Positions 24,001 to 31,202 of a stretch of DNA of 64,000 bases are shown here, one piece after another. A program made the position numbers and the translations under genes. The stretch comes from UBA940 sp031547885 (GTDB lineage: Bacteria > Bacteroidota > Bacteroidia > Bacteroidales > Rikenellaceae), in NCBI GenBank assembly GCA_031547885.1, contig JAVBRO010000017.1, forward strand, positions 11,692-75,691, written 5' to 3'. Numbering within the stretch: the first letter of the stretch is position 1; every line of letters begins with the position of its first letter. Under the pieces are notes generated by a model, which was given only the letters and a program-made list of their open reading frames with translations, searched no databases and was not told where the DNA came from.

Positions 24001-25212
24001 TTATTCAGACGCAAAAAGCGTGCTGATGATGTAATCCGAGAGAAGAAAATTTTCGGGCGGGATAAAGAGCCTCCCGTCTGCCTCTTTCAGCTTGCCGTTT
24101 TTCACGAATCCGGCCGCCCGCTTCGCGATATCTTCCCGCACACGGAGTCCGAAACGGCTCTCCATCTCCGCCAGACCTATCCCTTCAGCCCGGCGCAGCG
24201 AGGTCATTATAAATTCGTTGCGCAGGTCGGTCTCCGACAGCGTTTCGCTCTCGTAAATGGCGTCCGTTCCCGCCTCTGCGATATATTTTGCGGTGTCGGC
24301 TGCCGCCCAGCTCCGCGTCCGGCCGTCGTAGGAATGCGCCGACGGGCCGACGCCGAGGTAAGGTTCGCCGCTCCAGTAGGCGCTGTTGTGCACGGCTCGA
24401 AAGCCCGGCTGCGCGAAGTTCGATATTTCGTAGTGCTCGAAACCGGCGCCAGAGAGTTTGCGGCGCAGGGTTTCGTACTGCCGTTCGCTTTCGGTCTCGG
24501 GGATCGCGGCAATCTTTCCCGCGCGAGCCATATGTCCGAACGGCGTTCCCGGCTCGATGGTGAGGTGGTATGCCGAAATGTGCTGTACGCCCAACCCCAC
24601 CGCCTCGTCTAGCGATCGCTCCCACTGCCCGTGCGTCATCCCTGGAATGCCGTAGATCAGGTCGATCGTAATATTTCCGAAACCTGCCTCCTGTGCCGTA
24701 CGCACGGCATCTCGCGCCCTTTGCGCCGAATGACGGCGGTTCATCAGCCGCAGCAAACTGTCGTCGAAAGACTGTATGCCGATACTCAGACGGTTGAAGC
24801 CGGTTTCTGCCAAACGCGCGGTGTATTCGTCCGTAAGGTCTTCGGGATTCGCCTCGACCGTGACCTCTTTCAGCCCCGTGCGGTCCCACAATTCCGCCGC
24901 CCGGTCGAGTATGGATTGCAACTGCGCGGGTGACAGGAGAGAGGGAGTTCCGCCTCCTATGTATATAGTGTCGAGCCGTCTGCCCGGAACCGCATCGCGG
25001 CGGAACTCCATTTCCCGCATCAAAGCCTCGAGAAACCCCGACATTAAACCGCCATCGGTGTTCTGATTTCGCAGTGACGGCGGCGCTGTGCCGATAGTTT
25101 CGGATGTGCCGCCTGCTTTATCATCAAATCCGCCGTCGGCGTTCCGACTGTAAAAATCGCAGTAGGCACATTTTTGCTTGCAGAAAGGGATATGTATGTA
25201 GAGTCCGGTCAT
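24001..25212 (-). CDS. hemW: Radical SAM heme chaperone HemW-like (HemN-related), with repeat-derived insertion
   Basis: 403 residues. Starts MTGLYIHIPFCKQKCAYCDF with the radical-SAM Cys11, Cys15 and Cys18; Phe20 rather than a fourth Cys is typical of HemW. IYIGGGTPSLLSP, VEANPEDLT, RLSIGIQSFDD and the C-terminal HemN_C domain follow. HemW delivers heme in an S-adenosylmethionine-dependent way; true coproporphyrinogen dehydrogenase activity is not expected. Residues about 22-57 (SRNADGGFDDK ... NQNTDGG) lie directly after the Fe-S loop, where homologues have a short linker. They are a translated family C repeat, in frame, with no stop. Confidence 0.9.
   Translation of the reverse strand: MTGLYIHIPFCKQKCAYCDFYSRNADGGFDDKAGGTSETIGTAPPSLRNQNTDGGLMSGFLEALMREMEFRRDAVPGRRLDTIYIGGGTPSLLSPAQLQSILDRAAELWDRTGLKEVTVEANPEDLTDEYTARLAETGFNRLSIGIQSFDDSLLRLMNRRHSAQRARDAVRTAQEAGFGNITIDLIYGIPGMTHGQWERSLDEAVGLGVQHISAYHLTIEPGTPFGHMARAGKIAAIPETESERQYETLRRKLSGAGFEHYEISNFAQPGFRAVHNSAYWSGEPYLGVGPSAHSYDGRTRSWAAADTAKYIAEAGTDAIYESETLSETDLRNEFIMTSLRRAEGIGLAEMESRFGLRVREDIAKRAAGFVKNGKLKEADGRLFIPPENFLLSDYIISTLFASE
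25045..25148 (-). repeat. Family C repeat inserted in frame in hemW
   Basis: On the coding strand: TCGGAACGCCGACGGCGG then ATTTGATGATAAA, later ACTATCGGCACAGCGCC and GCCGTCA, then a second degenerate core AGAACACCGATGGCGG. The first part matches 35659-35738 almost base for base. Confidence 0.88.
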
Positions 25213-25371
25213 CCGATGATTTTAAAAGATAATAAATATAAGAAATATTCTGCAAAATCCAAAATGCAGGATCGGTTCCGGCAAGGATTCCTGTGCCCGG
25301 AGATGAGCCGCCGATCTTTTGTCCTGTTTGGCGGCATTATCCCCGATTCAAAAGCTCCTTTTTGTTTAAAA

Positions 25372-25408
25372 TTGACGAATCGTGACAGAATTTTGACGAA
25401 TCGTGACA
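25372..25408 (+). promoter_or_regulatory. Two direct repeats with 21-bp period (putative operator)
   Basis: TTGACGAATCGTGACA occurs at 25372-25387 and again at 25393-25408, so both copies face the same side of the helix. They lie upstream of the BACON lipoprotein promoter. Such spacing is seen for LytTR- and AraC-type regulators. Confidence 0.6.
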
Positions 25409-25449
25409 AATTCCACCGCTCAAAATTTCCCGTAAAGATGGCAGGCCGG

Positions 25450-25457
25450 TATCTTTG
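25450..25457 (+). promoter_or_regulatory. -7 box for BACON lipoprotein gene
   Basis: TATCTTTG matches TAnnTTTG; about 72 nt of leader before the ATG at 25536, and 42 bp after the direct repeats. Confidence 0.55.
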
Positions 25458-25535
25458 TGATGAGGCCGGAGCCTTTCCTGATCGGTCTTACACCGCACGG
25501 CGAACACGACAAACACTAACTTAAATCAAATCCAG

Positions 25536-26966
25536 ATGAAGACTATCAACTTTCTGTCAGTTTTAACCGCGGCCGCCCTCGTGACGGGCTCAGCGGTCTT
25601 TGCAGGCTGTAAGAAAAGCCCGGAGCCGGAACCCGAAGCACTTACCGTCAGCACAAAAACCCCTGCTTTCTCCGACGGGAGCGCCGGATTTGTCACATTC
25701 GACATCACATCCAACGCCTCGTGGATCGTGACCCTCGTCACCGGCGGAACATGGTGTTCGATAGACCCCGAGGGCAACGGCAAGGGAAACCGGACCGTTA
25801 AGATCACCGCTTCCGCGGAAAACGCCACCGGGCAGGAGCAGACGGCGGCGATTACCGTCAGCGGCGCAGGAAAGACAGAAACCATCAATGTGACCCGCCC
25901 GTCGAAAACCGTAGGCGTAAGTTCCAAAAATGCGGCTTTCTCCAGCGGAGACGCGGCAGTACAGACAACGTTCGACATCATTTCCGACACCTCATGGAGC
26001 CTGGAGGTGACCGACGGGAAGAGCTGGTGTACGGCGCTGCCCGCCAGCGGTACAGGGAACCAGACCATTACCCTCACTGCGCTTACGGCCAATAACACCA
26101 CCGGCAAAATCCGCGATGCGAAGGTCGTTATCGCCGGCGCAGGAAAAACCGAGACCGTCGCCGTCGCTCAGCCATCCGTGAAAATGGAACTCACAGGAAC
26201 ATACGTGTATAGCGGACATTATATGGGACAGACGATAGTCAGGAATATTACCACGACGCTGGGAACGCCCGACAAGGCTGAGATAACAACCAACACGCTC
26301 CCTGTAAGCGGATGGGGGGGTGTAAACGTGACGACGACCACTATTTCCACCTATTCCTATCCGGGTGCGGACGGTTCCACAAAAGCAGGAAGGCTGGTGG
26401 TCCGGTTCACCAAGGGAGATGAATCGGTGGATTGTGAGATGGACCTGTATACAAATGTCTCTGTCGGAGATCTGTTTTACGATTATGGCAGCAATACTCC
26501 CGTCGGAGTGATCGCTAAAGCGAAACCTTCCGCCTCGGCATTCGGACTGATCGTACACAAAGACGAAAAAGGGAATACCGCATGGGCGAACGCACCTTAT
26601 TTAACCACTACTATGGGAACAGTGAATCAGGACGACGGCGCCGCCAACCAGGATGTGATAAGAAAAAGCAATAAGATGAGTTATTTCCCGCCGTTCCAGT
26701 GGTGTTCCGACAAGGGCAGCACCGAATGGTTCCTGCCAGCTGTCAACGAACTGAGGACAATAATTGCCAACGTCACCCTTGTGAATGCAGGATTGAGCCG
26801 CATAGGCGGAACGACGATAAGCTATCCCTACTATTATTGGTCGTCGACGGAAGATGTGACTGTTCCCGGTCCACACGCCCAGGTGAGTTCCAGCACCGGC
26901 AGCGACGGATATTCAAGCGCTGCAAAAGACGGCGATTACAAGACCCGCGCCTGCCGCCATTTCTGA
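25536..26966 (+). CDS. BACON-domain lipoprotein with DUF1566/Lcl-like C-terminal domain
   Basis: 476 residues. Lipoprotein signal peptide with Cys25 (VFAGCKKS). Two tandem BACON-type beta-sandwiches, about 37-125 and 126-215, each starting from a LxVSxKxxxFSxG-like strand and containing NASWIVTL or DTSWSLEV. A central region of unknown fold (about 220-330) precedes a C-terminal domain ending FLPAVNELRTI ... YYYWSSTED ... YKTRACRHF, typical of DUF1566/fibrobacter-type surface proteins. Likely surface-exposed, binding carbohydrate, mucin or protein. It stands alone, with a two-repeat operator-like site upstream and a terminator hairpin downstream. Confidence 0.85.
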   Translation: MKTINFLSVLTAAALVTGSAVFAGCKKSPEPEPEALTVSTKTPAFSDGSAGFVTFDITSNASWIVTLVTGGTWCSIDPEGNGKGNRTVKITASAENATGQEQTAAITVSGAGKTETINVTRPSKTVGVSSKNAAFSSGDAAVQTTFDIISDTSWSLEVTDGKSWCTALPASGTGNQTITLTALTANNTTGKIRDAKVVIAGAGKTETVAVAQPSVKMELTGTYVYSGHYMGQTIVRNITTTLGTPDKAEITTNTLPVSGWGGVNVTTTTISTYSYPGADGSTKAGRLVVRFTKGDESVDCEMDLYTNVSVGDLFYDYGSNTPVGVIAKAKPSASAFGLIVHKDEKGNTAWANAPYLTTTMGTVNQDDGAANQDVIRKSNKMSYFPPFQWCSDKGSTEWFLPAVNELRTIIANVTLVNAGLSRIGGTTISYPYYYWSSTEDVTVPGPHAQVSSSTGSDGYSSAAKDGDYKTRACRHF

Positions 26967-27007
26967 TATCCGGACGCGGGGCCGGGGAAAACCGCGTTGC
27001 CGGGTCG

Positions 27008-27035
27008 TGCCCGCTCTTCTTCGGAAGGGCGGGCA
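27008..27035 (+). terminator. Hairpin after BACON lipoprotein gene
   Basis: TGCCCGCTCTTC-TTCG-GAAGGGCGGGCA, a strong GC stem with a UUCG-type loop, 41 bp after the stop. The T-run downstream is weak. Confidence 0.6.
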
Positions 27036-27132
27036 TGCCTGCTTTTATGGAACGGTTGTTGCGCCGGGAAAATGTCCGGCCGGCCGGCTGTGTATCAGGG
27101 CTTTTTAAAAAATCTTAAAAAATACCTGTTAT

Positions 27133-27166
27133 TTTGTTAACGATACCGAAAGTTTCCATATATTTG
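27133..27166 (+). promoter_or_regulatory. pckA promoter
   Basis: TTTG at 27133-27136, 22 bp, then TATATTTG at 27159-27166, close to the Bacteroidetes TTTG-N19..21-TAnnTTTG consensus. The predicted leader of about 95 nt contains the palindrome ATTCTCC-CGGAGAAT. Confidence 0.7.
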
Positions 27167-27268
27167 CACCATTCTCCCGGAGAATGGCCGCTGCGTGAAA
27201 CTGGGGTCCAGTGTGTCGGGAGTTTTGAAAAGGAAGTAGTTTAATCATATAATAAAAGTAAAAGTATC

Positions 27269-28858
27269 ATGGCAAACATCGATCTGAGCAAGTACGGCAT
27301 CTCGGGCGTTACCGAGATCGTGCACAACCCTTCCTACGAAGAACTCTTCCAGGCGGAAATCGACCCCAGGAACGAAGGCTTTGAAAAAGGCGAACTGACC
27401 AATACCGGCGCCGTGTCGGTCAAGACCGGCGTATTCACCGGCCGCTCGCCCAAAGACCGCTACATCGTCAAGGACGCCACCAGCGACCAGCACATATGGT
27501 GGGACGGAACCATCAACAAGCCCGTCTCGACCGAGACCTGGAACCACTGCAAGGCCCTTGTGCAGAAGGAACTCTCGGGCAAGAAACTCTACGTGGTCGA
27601 CACCTTCTGCGGAACCAACGCCGACACCCGCATGAAAGTGCGCTTCATCATGGAAGTCGCATGGCAGGCACACTTCGTGACCAATATGTTCATCCGCCCG
27701 TCGCACTACGAACTGGCCAACTACGGCGAACCCGATTTTGTCGTGATGAACGGCTCGAAATGCACCAATCCCCAGTGGAAGGAACAGGGACTGAACTCGG
27801 AGGTTTTCGTTATGTTCAACCTGACCGAAAAGGTCCAGGTTATCGGCGGCACATGGTACGGCGGTGAAATGAAGAAAGGTATGTTCGCTATGATGAACTA
27901 CTACCTGCCTCTCAAGGGCATGGCTTCGATGCACTGCTCGGCCAACGTGGGCGAAAAGGGCGACGTGGCTGTATTCTTCGGCCTCTCGGGAACCGGTAAG
28001 ACCACCCTCTCGGCCGACCCGAAACGCTACCTGATCGGCGACGACGAACACGGCTGGGACGACCACGGAGTCTTCAACTACGAAGGCGGCTGCTACGCCA
28101 AGACCATCAACCTGAGCGAAGAGAACGAGCCCGACATCTGGCGCGCAATCCGCCGCGACTCGCTCCTCGAAAACGTCGTTATCAAGGCAGACGGAACCCC
28201 TGACTACTCCGACGGTTCGATCACCGAGAACACCCGCGTATCCTACCCGATATATTTCATCAACAAAATAGTCCTGCCGTCGAAAGCCGGACACGCCAGC
28301 AAGATCATCTACCTCTCGGCCGACGCATTCGGCGTTCTGCCCCCGGTTTCGATACTCGACGACGCACAGGCCCAGTACCACTTCCTCTGCGGCTACACCT
28401 CGAAGCTGGCCGGAACCGAGCGCGGCATCACCGAGCCTGTACCTTCGTTCTCGCCCGCGTTCGGCGAAGCGTTCCTGACGCTCCACCCGACCGTCTACGC
28501 AAGCACGCTTTCGAAGAAGATGAAAGAACACGGAGCAAAGGCTTACCTGGTCAACACCGGCTGGAACGGAACAGGCAAGCGTATCTCGATCAAGGATACC
28601 CGCGCCATCATCGACGCCATCATCGACGGTTCGATCGAAAAGGCTCCGACCACCGACGTGCCCATCCTGAACCTCACCGTTCCCACCAAGCTGAACAACG
28701 TGAGCGAAGGCATCCTCGACCCGCGCCAGACCTACTCCGACGTTAAGGTATGGGAAGAAAAGGCGAAGAGCCTCGCTGCCAAGTATATCAAAAACTTCGA
28801 GCAGTACACCGACACTCCGCACGGCAAGTCATTGATTCCCGCCGGCCCTAAGCTTTAA
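27269..28858 (+). CDS. pckA: Phosphoenolpyruvate carboxykinase (ATP)
   Basis: 529 residues. Interconverts oxaloacetate + ATP and phosphoenolpyruvate + CO2 + ADP; in gut Bacteroidetes it mainly runs towards oxaloacetate for fumarate and succinate formation. Motifs: GVFTGRSPKDRYIV, the phosphate loop FGLSGTGKTTLSADP, the metal/substrate segment LIGDDEHGWDD, and the ATP-binding NTGWNGTGKRISI. Codon use is strongly biased to C-ending codons, as expected of a highly expressed gene. Single-gene unit with a clear promoter and a hairpin element directly after the stop. Confidence 0.97.
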   Translation: MANIDLSKYGISGVTEIVHNPSYEELFQAEIDPRNEGFEKGELTNTGAVSVKTGVFTGRSPKDRYIVKDATSDQHIWWDGTINKPVSTETWNHCKALVQKELSGKKLYVVDTFCGTNADTRMKVRFIMEVAWQAHFVTNMFIRPSHYELANYGEPDFVVMNGSKCTNPQWKEQGLNSEVFVMFNLTEKVQVIGGTWYGGEMKKGMFAMMNYYLPLKGMASMHCSANVGEKGDVAVFFGLSGTGKTTLSADPKRYLIGDDEHGWDDHGVFNYEGGCYAKTINLSEENEPDIWRAIRRDSLLENVVIKADGTPDYSDGSITENTRVSYPIYFINKIVLPSKAGHASKIIYLSADAFGVLPPVSILDDAQAQYHFLCGYTSKLAGTERGITEPVPSFSPAFGEAFLTLHPTVYASTLSKKMKEHGAKAYLVNTGWNGTGKRISIKDTRAIIDAIIDGSIEKAPTTDVPILNLTVPTKLNNVSEGILDPRQTYSDVKVWEEKAKSLAAKYIKNFEQYTDTPHGKSLIPAGPKL

Positions 28859-28981
28859 TTTGCCGAGATAAGCAGGCATTTGCTGCGTTACGCTTGAAGC
28901 CCGAATCCTCACATACGCTCAGTATGCTGCGGTTCGGGCTTCTTCGCAAGCCTTGCAACTACCTGCTTCTATCGACAAATT
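28857..28981. repeat. Long hairpin element (family G), copy 2
   Basis: AATTTGCCGAGATAAGCAGG pairs imperfectly with CCTGCTTCTATCGACAAATT. Inner arms GAAGCCCGAA/TTCGGGCTTC surround the tip CATACGCTCAGTATG. It begins within the pckA stop codon and could terminate pckA. Confidence 0.8.
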
Positions 28982-29065
28982 GAATTGAGTTGAAAAATTT
29001 TCGTAATTTTTAATTCGTAATTCGTAATTGAAAAGGCGCTCCCGATAAAGGAGCGTATTTCTTTT

Positions 29066-29148
29066 GTCATTCCGAGGGAAGCGCAGCGACGAGGAATCTA
29101 CCTTGTATTAAATATTTGGTAGATCCCTCACACGAGGTTCGGGATGAC
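29066..29148. repeat. Family B inverted-repeat element, copy 4
   Basis: GTCATTCCGAGGGAAGCGCAGCGACGAGGAATCTACC-type left half, ending TTCGGGATGAC. Left and right arms also pair internally (AATCTACC/GGTAGATCC). Confidence 0.85.
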
Positions 29149-29187
29149 AGCGGCAACGGTCGTGGCGGATTATTTTGCGACAGCACA

Positions 29188-29230
29188 CTATGCCGTCGTT
29201 TCCAGCAACTGGAAAAGTTCTTCGACGGTG
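29188..29230 (-). pseudogene. Displaced 3' end of the XRE regulator gene
   Basis: On the - strand this reads T-V-E-E-L-F-Q-L-L-E-T-T-A-stop. The first 25 bp (29206-29230) duplicate 29391-29415 of the intact XRE gene with one mismatch. Between the two lie two family C copies. The simplest reading is that this was the original gene end before the repeat entered. Confidence 0.7.
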
Positions 29231-29390
29231 GCGCTGTGCCGGGAGATTCTAATCAGTCGAAACCTTTATCATTAATCCGCCGTCGGCGTTCCGACTGGAT
29301 TGCTTCGTTCCTCGCAATGACGGTGGCGCTGTGCCGATCGTTCCGGATTGACAGCGGCCTTTATCATTAATCCGCCGTCGGCGTTCCGAC
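29231..29390 (-). repeat. Two tandem family C repeats
   Basis: Copies at 29231-29295 and 29321-29390, each running on the - strand from GTCGGAACGCCGACGGCGG, ATTAATGATAAAGG, about 20 variable bases, to CGGCACAGCGCCACC(GTC). They are separated by a 25-bp spacer containing ATTGCTTCGTTCCTCGCAAT. The second copy forms the C-terminal codons and stop of the XRE gene. Confidence 0.85.
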
Positions 29391-29591
29391 CAGCTGGAAA
29401 AGTTCTTCGACGGTGATGCCGAAATAGCGCGCCATGCGGAGGGCCAGGGCGGTCGAGGGGGTGTAGATGCCGTTCTCGATGGTGTTGATGGTCTTGCGCG
29501 TGACGCCGACCGCCGCCGCCAGTTCTTCCTGGGTAATATCTTTTATCGCCCGCTGCACCCGGTTGGTGTTTTTGAGTTCTCCCTGTCCCAT
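29367..29591 (-). CDS. XRE-family helix-turn-helix regulator with repeat-derived C-terminus
   Basis: 74 residues. A compact Cro/C1-type domain: ITQEELAAAVGVTRKTINTIENG is the HTH, followed by YTPSTALALRMARYFGITVEELFQL. The family normally stops a few residues later; here the last seven residues (VGTPTAD) and the stop are read from a family C repeat. It is the final gene of a four-gene operon with three paralogous membrane proteins (3-bp gap to the preceding gene). Likely an autoregulator of this operon; a palindrome upstream of the first gene is a candidate site. Confidence 0.85.
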   Translation of the reverse strand: MGQGELKNTNRVQRAIKDITQEELAAAVGVTRKTINTIENGIYTPSTALALRMARYFGITVEELFQLVGTPTAD

Positions 29592-29594
29592 AAC

Positions 29595-30032
29595 CTATTT
29601 TCTCATTAGCAGCTGGCGGAAGATATTGAAAGAGAGAACGCCGGTGTAGAGCATTATAAAACATGTGAGCATAGGGCTTATGTCAACCTTCTTAGACAAT
29701 AAAAACACGATGACAGCTGCCGCCAGCATTATATGGAAACTCCATTTGTACGAAAGGTTCTTATAATGAATGATCAGTTCATTGTTAAGAGCGGCATCGA
29801 GCTTCGGATTTCCGCTGATCTCCTTTGTTATTTTATTTTCCTGCGAGTAGGCTGCGAATTGAGATGCCATCAGCAACAGCATTACTGCCAGCCAGATATA
29901 GGTGAATACACTCATATCGAAAACAAAGGCTATCGAAAACAGGCCGGGAAAAATCAACCCGTAATTTATAGTCTTCCACAGCAGGACTTTATACCTGCGC
30001 CGGTCGAGTCTTTCTATGGTTTTCGCATCCAT
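29595..30032 (-). CDS. Four-helix membrane protein, paralogue 3 of 3
   Basis: 145 residues from MDAKTIERLDRRRYKVLLW. Four hydrophobic segments (about 22-41, 44-62, 97-115, 120-138) with a cytoplasmic loop carrying NPKLDAALNNELIIHY. The same loop motif, DPxLxxALNxExxxxY, is in the two upstream genes, so the three arose by duplication. I do not recognise the family. Pairing of such proteins with a small XRE regulator resembles the membrane-protein/YozG-type pairs of other phyla, but sequence similarity to those is not established here. Confidence 0.75.
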   Translation of the reverse strand: MDAKTIERLDRRRYKVLLWKTINYGLIFPGLFSIAFVFDMSVFTYIWLAVMLLLMASQFAAYSQENKITKEISGNPKLDAALNNELIIHYKNLSYKWSFHIMLAAAVIVFLLSKKVDISPMLTCFIMLYTGVLSFNIFRQLLMRK

Positions 30033-30040
30033 GATATTTC

Positions 30041-30475
30041 TTATTTTCTGAGGTAGACCAGCCGCGATATCATAAGGGAGAGGCAGGCTGCGTATATTAT
30101 TACGATGCAGGCGAACCGCGCCGTAATATCCAGTCTGTGCGAAATGAAAAGCAGGGTCGCCGCCGTTATCAGCGTGGCGTAAAAAGCCCACATCAGTGAT
30201 TTGTAACCGTAGAGCCTTATGAGTTCGTTGTTGAGAGCATCCAGTAACTCCGGGTCGCTTTTGATCGTGCGCTCGTTGCGGCTCGACTTGAAGGAAGCGG
30301 CAAGGAACACCCCGATCCCCAGGCCGGAGGTGAAACAGATCGCGTAAACGGCCGCTTTACCCGTCACATAAGGCTTGGCAATGAGCCCCACGAACATTGA
30401 GGCGAACCCGACGGCCTGCCACAGCAAGGTTTTATATCTGCGCCTGTCCAGTTTTTCAATTAATTGTGCATCCAT
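30041..30475 (-). CDS. Four-helix membrane protein, paralogue 2 of 3
   Basis: 144 residues. Starts MDAQLIEKLDRRRYKTLLW, nearly the same as its downstream neighbour, with the loop SDPELLDALNNELIRLYGYKS. Four hydrophobic segments. It ends 8 bp before the next gene's start. Function unknown. Confidence 0.75.
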   Translation of the reverse strand: MDAQLIEKLDRRRYKTLLWQAVGFASMFVGLIAKPYVTGKAAVYAICFTSGLGIGVFLAASFKSSRNERTIKSDPELLDALNNELIRLYGYKSLMWAFYATLITAATLLFISHRLDITARFACIVIIYAACLSLMISRLVYLRK

Positions 30476-30493
30476 GGTATTATGATTTTTAAG

Positions 30494-30934
30494 TTATCGT
30501 CTCATATAGACCCACAGCGGTATCACCGTCCCGAGAAGCGCGGCCGTGAGTACGATGAAGCATGCCGATTTTACGGGCAGTTCCATTTCCGCCACACCCG
30601 GCAGGCCGCCTATCAGGAATGCGCTTATCATCGCACAGGCAAGCCCCAACCGGGATGCTTTCAGGCGGTACAGCTGCATCATTTCATCGTTGAGCGCCTC
30701 TTTAAGCTGCGGGTCTCTTTTAAGGGCCCGGTCATCCCTGCCCTGGATTATTACGAACAGCATGCCGATCGCAAGTCCGGCGAATTTCAGCGGCTCCAGA
30801 ATCTTTTCGGCCGGCATGCCGGCGTAATACGGCTGGGCAGCCTCGATGCCGAAATAGGTCACTATACCTATCGTCATCCCTATCGAGAACCAGAACCTCC
30901 GGTTATACAGCCTCTCCACCAGTTTTATATCCAT
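30494..30934 (-). CDS. Four-helix membrane protein, paralogue 1 of 3
   Basis: 146 residues, the most divergent of the three (MDIKLVERLYNRRFWFSIGM) but with the same loop, RDPQLKEALNDEMMQLYRLKAS, and four hydrophobic segments. It is the first gene of the operon, 18 bp before the next. A perfect palindrome TGTAAC-N6-GTTACA lies 39-56 bp upstream of its start. Function unknown. Confidence 0.75.
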   Translation of the reverse strand: MDIKLVERLYNRRFWFSIGMTIGIVTYFGIEAAQPYYAGMPAEKILEPLKFAGLAIGMLFVIIQGRDDRALKRDPQLKEALNDEMMQLYRLKASRLGLACAMISAFLIGGLPGVAEMELPVKSACFIVLTAALLGTVIPLWVYMRR

Positions 30935-30972
30935 AATCGATGCGATTTTTTTGAGTTGTTTTTGTATCTTTA

Positions 30973-30990
30973 TGTAACCTTTACGTTACA
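30973..30990. promoter_or_regulatory. Palindromic operator candidate
   Basis: TGTAAC-CTTTAC-GTTACA, perfect 6-bp arms with a 6-bp spacer, 39 bp upstream of the membrane-protein/XRE operon. Confidence 0.5.
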
Positions 30991-31080
30991 AATGTGAGAA
31001 TAAAAAATGAGCCGGCAAAATATTTCGTAAAAAAATTTTAGCTGGTCCGGTTATAAATCAGTTGATGAAGTATTTGGAAT

Positions 31081-31171
31081 GTCATTCCGAGGAAAGCGAA
31101 GCGACGAGGAATCTACCAAATACTATTATAAGGCAGATTTCTCACGCTCGTGCAACTCGGTTCGGAATGAC
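31081..31171. repeat. Family B inverted-repeat element, copy 5
   Basis: GTCATTCCGAGGAAAGCGAAGCGACGAGGAATCTACC-type left half, ending TCGGTTCGGAATGAC; lies between the XRE operon promoter and the acyltransferase 3' end. Confidence 0.85.
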
Positions 31172-31202
31172 GGCGACTACAGAGGATCGGGATATGAAAA
31201 AA

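Noticed and set aside
24001..25212. Oxygen-independent coproporphyrinogen III dehydrogenase (HemN)
   Set aside because: CxxxCxxCDF with Phe after the third Cys and the 403-residue length fit HemW; HemN is longer and has CxxxCxxCxC.
31081..31171. tRNA or small RNA gene in the family B element
   Set aside because: No tRNA features; the palindromic structure is shared with four other dispersed copies.
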